64,000 nucleotides of DNA, from assembly GCA_013791905.1 (NCBI GenBank), contig VMSX01000030.1:476044-540043 (forward strand), given 5' to 3'. This document shows, piece after piece, positions 62,057 through 64,000 of this stretch; within the stretch, counting starts at the first letter, position 1, and each line of letters begins with the position of its first letter. Under the pieces are notes generated by a model. It did no database searches, had not been told where the DNA came from, and saw only the letters and a program-made list of their open reading frames with translations. The DNA is from Rhodocyclaceae bacterium (GTDB lineage Bacteria; Pseudomonadota; Gammaproteobacteria; Burkholderiales; Rhodocyclaceae). A program made the position numbers and the translations under genes.

Positions 62057-62084
62057 CAGCACAAAACCACAGAGGGCCGCACCA

Positions 62085-63113
62085 ATGCTCACACTTGAAA
62101 AACCAAACGCGACAAGCGCGCCGGCGTTACCCGACACGGAACACCAGCAGCCGAAGCTGCTCGACCGCATGCGCGCGGCCATCCGTGTGCTGCACTATTC
62201 GCTGGCCACCGAGCGAAACTACATCCATTGGGCCAAGCGCTTCATTTACTTCCACGGCAAGCGCCACCCGAAGGACATGGGCGCCGCCGAAGTCGAGGCA
62301 TTTCTTTCCGATCTAGCTACCGGGCGCAACGTCAGTGCCAGCACGCAGAACCAGGCCATGCACGCGCTGCTGTTCCTCTACCGAAACGTACTCGGCATCA
62401 CCCTACCCTGGCTCGACGGTATCACCCGCGCCAAAGTATCGAAGCGCCTGCCATCCGTGCTCACAATCGCCGAGACGCAAGCCCTGCTGCGCAAGCTGCC
62501 CGACGACACCAATGGCCTGATCGTCCGGCTGCTCTACGGCACCGGCATGCGCATCAAGGAATGCCTGCGGCTACGCGTCAAGGACGTGGACTTTGCCCGG
62601 CACCAGATAACCATCCGCGAAGGCAAGGGCGGCAAGGATCGCGTCACCATGCTGCCCAACGCACTGGTGCCGGCGCTGGAAGCACACATCATCGAACGCC
62701 GCCGAATTCACGACGTCGACCTCGCCACCGGGCATGCCGATGTCGAGCTGCCCGACGCCATCGATCGCAAATACCCGAAGGCCGCCATGGAGTGGGCCTG
62801 GCAATACATCTTCGCCGCGCCAAGCTACAGCACCGACCCGCGCACCGGCGCATACCGCCGGCATCACTGGGGCGAGCGCAATATACAGCGCGCCGTGAAG
62901 TCCGCCGCCAGCGCCGCCGGAATCCACAAGCTGGTGCATCCCCACACGCTGCGTCATTCCTTCGCCACACACCTACTCGAAGCGGGGCACGACATCCGCA
63001 CCGGTCAGGAGCTGCTGGGACATTCCGACGTCAGCACCACGATGATTTATACCCACGTCCTCAACAAGGGCGGGCATGGCGTCACCAGCCCGCTAGATCG
63101 GATCACACTATGA
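62085..63113 (+). CDS. intI: Integron integrase (IntI-type tyrosine recombinase)
   Basis: 342 residues. Tyrosine recombinase with R156 ([17 protein letters not shown]), H287 and R290 ([14 protein letters not shown]), H313 ([10 protein letters not shown]) and nucleophile Y322 (MIYTHVL). The insertion unique to integron integrases is present at about 221-262 ([20 protein letters not shown] and STDPRTG then RRHH). The C-terminus [12 protein letters not shown] is also IntI-like. It binds folded single-stranded attC. Located at the 3' end of the array and in the same direction; no separate promoter or LexA box was seen, so it is probably read with the cassettes. An HTH gene overlaps its stop. Confidence 0.95.
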   Translation: MLTLEKPNATSAPALPDTEHQQPKLLDRMRAAIRVLHYSLATERNYIHWAKRFIYFHGKRHPKDMGAAEVEAFLSDLATGRNVSASTQNQAMHALLFLYRNVLGITLPWLDGITRAKVSKRLPSVLTIAETQALLRKLPDDTNGLIVRLLYGTGMRIKECLRLRVKDVDFARHQITIREGKGGKDRVTMLPNALVPALEAHIIERRRIHDVDLATGHADVELPDAIDRKYPKAAMEWAWQYIFAAPSYSTDPRTGAYRRHHWGERNIQRAVKSAASAAGIHKLVHPHTLRHSFATHLLEAGHDIRTGQELLGHSDVSTTMIYTHVLNKGGHGVTSPLDRITL

Positions 63114-63418
63114 AAACCCACACCCTGGACACCGCCGCCGAACTGCTGGCCACTGACCCCACCACCGTGCGGGCGCTGATCGAGGACGGCACTATTCCGG
63201 CCGCCAAGATAGGACGCGCGTGGGTTATGATCGAGGATGATCTGGCAGAATATCTGCGGCAGCGCATCCGCGAGCAAACCGCCGAGCGCATCGAAGTGGC
63301 AGCGAGCGGGACGAAGCGCCGCCAGCGTACGGAGGCCAGCCAGACAAGCCGCTATCGCAAGCGCGCCCTGCCCGATCTTTCAGCCATCGGTGGCGATCTT
63401 GCGCAAAGCCAGACATAG
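63110..63418 (+). CDS. Excisionase-like HTH protein
   Basis: 102 residues. N-terminal MerR/excisionase-type helix-turn-helix ([20 protein letters not shown] ... [20 protein letters not shown]) and a basic tail ([18 protein letters not shown]). ATGA overlap with intI makes them a translational pair. Twelve bases before attR. It could be the directionality factor for the phage integrase or a partner of IntI. Confidence 0.7.
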   Translation: MKTHTLDTAAELLATDPTTVRALIEDGTIPAAKIGRAWVMIEDDLAEYLRQRIREQTAERIEVAASGTKRRQRTEASQTSRYRKRALPDLSAIGGDLAQSQT

Positions 63419-63430
63419 ACCAAAACCGAA

Positions 63431-63482
63431 CGGCCTGCAAAGCCGTGTACCTCGGTTCGATTCCGGGTCGCGCCTCCAAATA
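63431..63482 (+). repeat. attR, right prophage attachment site
   Basis: Exact 52-bp copy of 24041-24092 (3' part of tRNA-Cys). No complete tRNA is formed here because the 5' half is replaced by phage DNA. Confidence 0.95.
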
Positions 63483-63487
63483 TATCG

Positions 63488-63725
63488 TTGAATTACAATG
63501 ATATATCCGCAAGCAAGGCCATCAAGGTTCCGCCCCGCCGCATCAATGAGATTGTGCATGGTCTGCGCGGCATCACTGCAGATACGGCCTTGCGTCTGGC
63601 GGCGTTCTTCGGCACTGAAGCGCAAAGCTGGCTCAATCTGCAAACCCACTATGACGCTGAAACCGCGCGAGGCCATGCGGGATGTTTTGTCGCGTATCCA
63701 TCGGTTTGCGCTTGCACAAGCATAA
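63488..63725 (+). pseudogene. HigA-type antitoxin remnant
   Basis: KVPPRRINEIVHGLRGITADTALRL and FFGTEAQSWLNLQTHYD are typical of HigA/VapI antidotes, but the N-terminal helix of the HTH is missing and the C-terminus REAMRDVLSRIHRFALAQA is in another frame. Truncated at the prophage junction side and frameshifted near the end. No toxin gene is visible in the window. Confidence 0.65.
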
Positions 63726-63787
63726 GCCCCGCCCCCCTTGTCCGGCCAGAGGATTCGCCGCTGTGGCCCTGGCCGCTCGGACTTTAA

Positions 63788-63956
63788 GGAAGCACTGATC
63801 AAGTCCGTCACACCGGCGTAGGCCAGTGTCCAGCTGTTTGATTTTCCGGGATTCCAGCTTGCGCCGGAATAATGGAATGGTCGCCCCTCCCTAAACGGCA
63901 TCAATGTGCCAAAGTGAAGTCGTGACACTTACACTTAAACGAAAGGGGCGACCGAT
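63788..63956. other. Gene-free stretch before the IS element
   Basis: No coding frame. Contains TTCCGGGATTCCAGCTTGCG-type words like widespread extragenic repeats and the presumed left end of the IS110-family element; its exact terminus cannot be fixed without the other end. Confidence 0.4.
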
Positions 63957-64000
63957 ATGAATCTTAAGACGATTGGTATGGATTTGGCAAAGAACGTAAT
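63957..64000 (+). mobile_element. IS110-family transposase, start only
   Basis: The 14 visible codons read MNLKTIGMDLAKNV, the conserved N-terminus of IS110-type DEDD transposases with the first catalytic aspartate. GAAAGGGG precedes the ATG. The rest lies outside the window. Confidence 0.75.

Larger units (their letters stand above)
59012..63113 (+). mobile_element. Phage-borne integron: eight-cassette array plus intI
   Basis: Seven complete attC sites at 59155, 59471, 59750, 60088, 60656, 61302 and 61613, a truncated one at 62018, and an integron-type integrase at 62085. From cassette 2 on, the start of every cassette is the exact reverse complement (8-10 bp) of its own R'' box. All cassette genes read rightwards. 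No attI with its usual position beside the intI 5' end is evident; the cassette-insertion end, judged from attC polarity, is near 59010. Confidence 0.9.
24041..63482. mobile_element. Complete-looking siphovirus-type prophage in tRNA-Cys
   Basis: Bounded by the 52-bp att repeats; the element is 39,390 bp. Contains integrase, lysis, tail, head, packaging, replication and immunity genes in a lambda-like modular order, all late genes on the minus strand. Apart from one disrupted ParB-like gene the modules look intact, so it may be inducible. Its right arm carries an integron cassette array. Confidence 0.93.

Noticed and set aside
62085..63113. Second recombinase considered as XerC/XerD or an ordinary phage integrase
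   Set aside because: The added segment at about 221-262 and the SPLD C-terminal region are specific to integron integrases.
62085..63113. intI considered as itself part of a cassette
   Set aside because: No R'' box complementary to GTTAACG and its flank was found between 62085 and attR.
63431..63482. Possible second tRNA-Cys gene
   Set aside because: Only the 3' part from the anticodon stem is present; the D-arm and 5' acceptor strand are missing.

Overview
The window reads as high-GC betaproteobacterial chromosome; I lean towards a Rhodocyclales-like lineage from gene content and order, which is an inference. A prophage of about 39.4 kb sits in a tRNA-Cys gene (24041-63482).

Host part, 1-24088. 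On the minus strand lie the folP end, an outer-membrane barrel, a LolA-like protein and an ABC permease/ATPase pair. TauE/SafE exporter, mfd, a DAHP synthase and a DUF1015 gene follow on the plus strand. A long minus-strand iron-sulfur operon comes next (iscR, an extra cysteine desulfurase, iscS, iscU, iscA, hscB, hscA, fdx, iscX, then tatD and tpx), with cysE and trmJ upstream. suhB, tRNA-Gly and tRNA-Cys close this part. Several intergenic gaps carry copies of a dispersed GC-rich repeat.

Prophage. A 52-bp direct repeat (24041-24092 and 63431-63482) marks attL and attR. The phage integrase is beside attL. The lytic genes run leftwards on the minus strand: a Cro/YdaS-type regulator, CII, primase-helicase, a repeat-rich possible origin, GpA-type terminase, lambda-type portal, fused protease-capsid, tail genes with a lambda-like -1 frameshift, tape measure, gene-transfer-agent-like tail tip, and a lysis cassette. 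It looks like a siphovirus. A repressor and a lipoprotein/zinc-ribbon pair read rightwards from 54100. A rightward operon then starts at a sigma70-like promoter at 55212 and carries small genes, a broken ParB-like gene and ssb.

The outstanding feature is the distal part of that operon (59012-63113). It is an integron: seven complete attC-like sites, a truncated eighth, and a gene for an IntI-type tyrosine recombinase with the integron-specific insertion. For seven consecutive cassettes the first 8-10 bases are the exact reverse complement of that cassette's own R'' box, which is the signature of genuine circularisable cassettes. The cargo is small phage-like and zinc-ribbon proteins with no resistance genes. 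intI lies at the 3' end of the array in the same direction as the cassettes, unlike textbook integrons, and the array appears to be transcribed from a phage promoter.

Beyond attR are a decayed HigA-type antitoxin gene and the start of an IS110-family transposase. All calls come from reading the sequence; no database search was possible.
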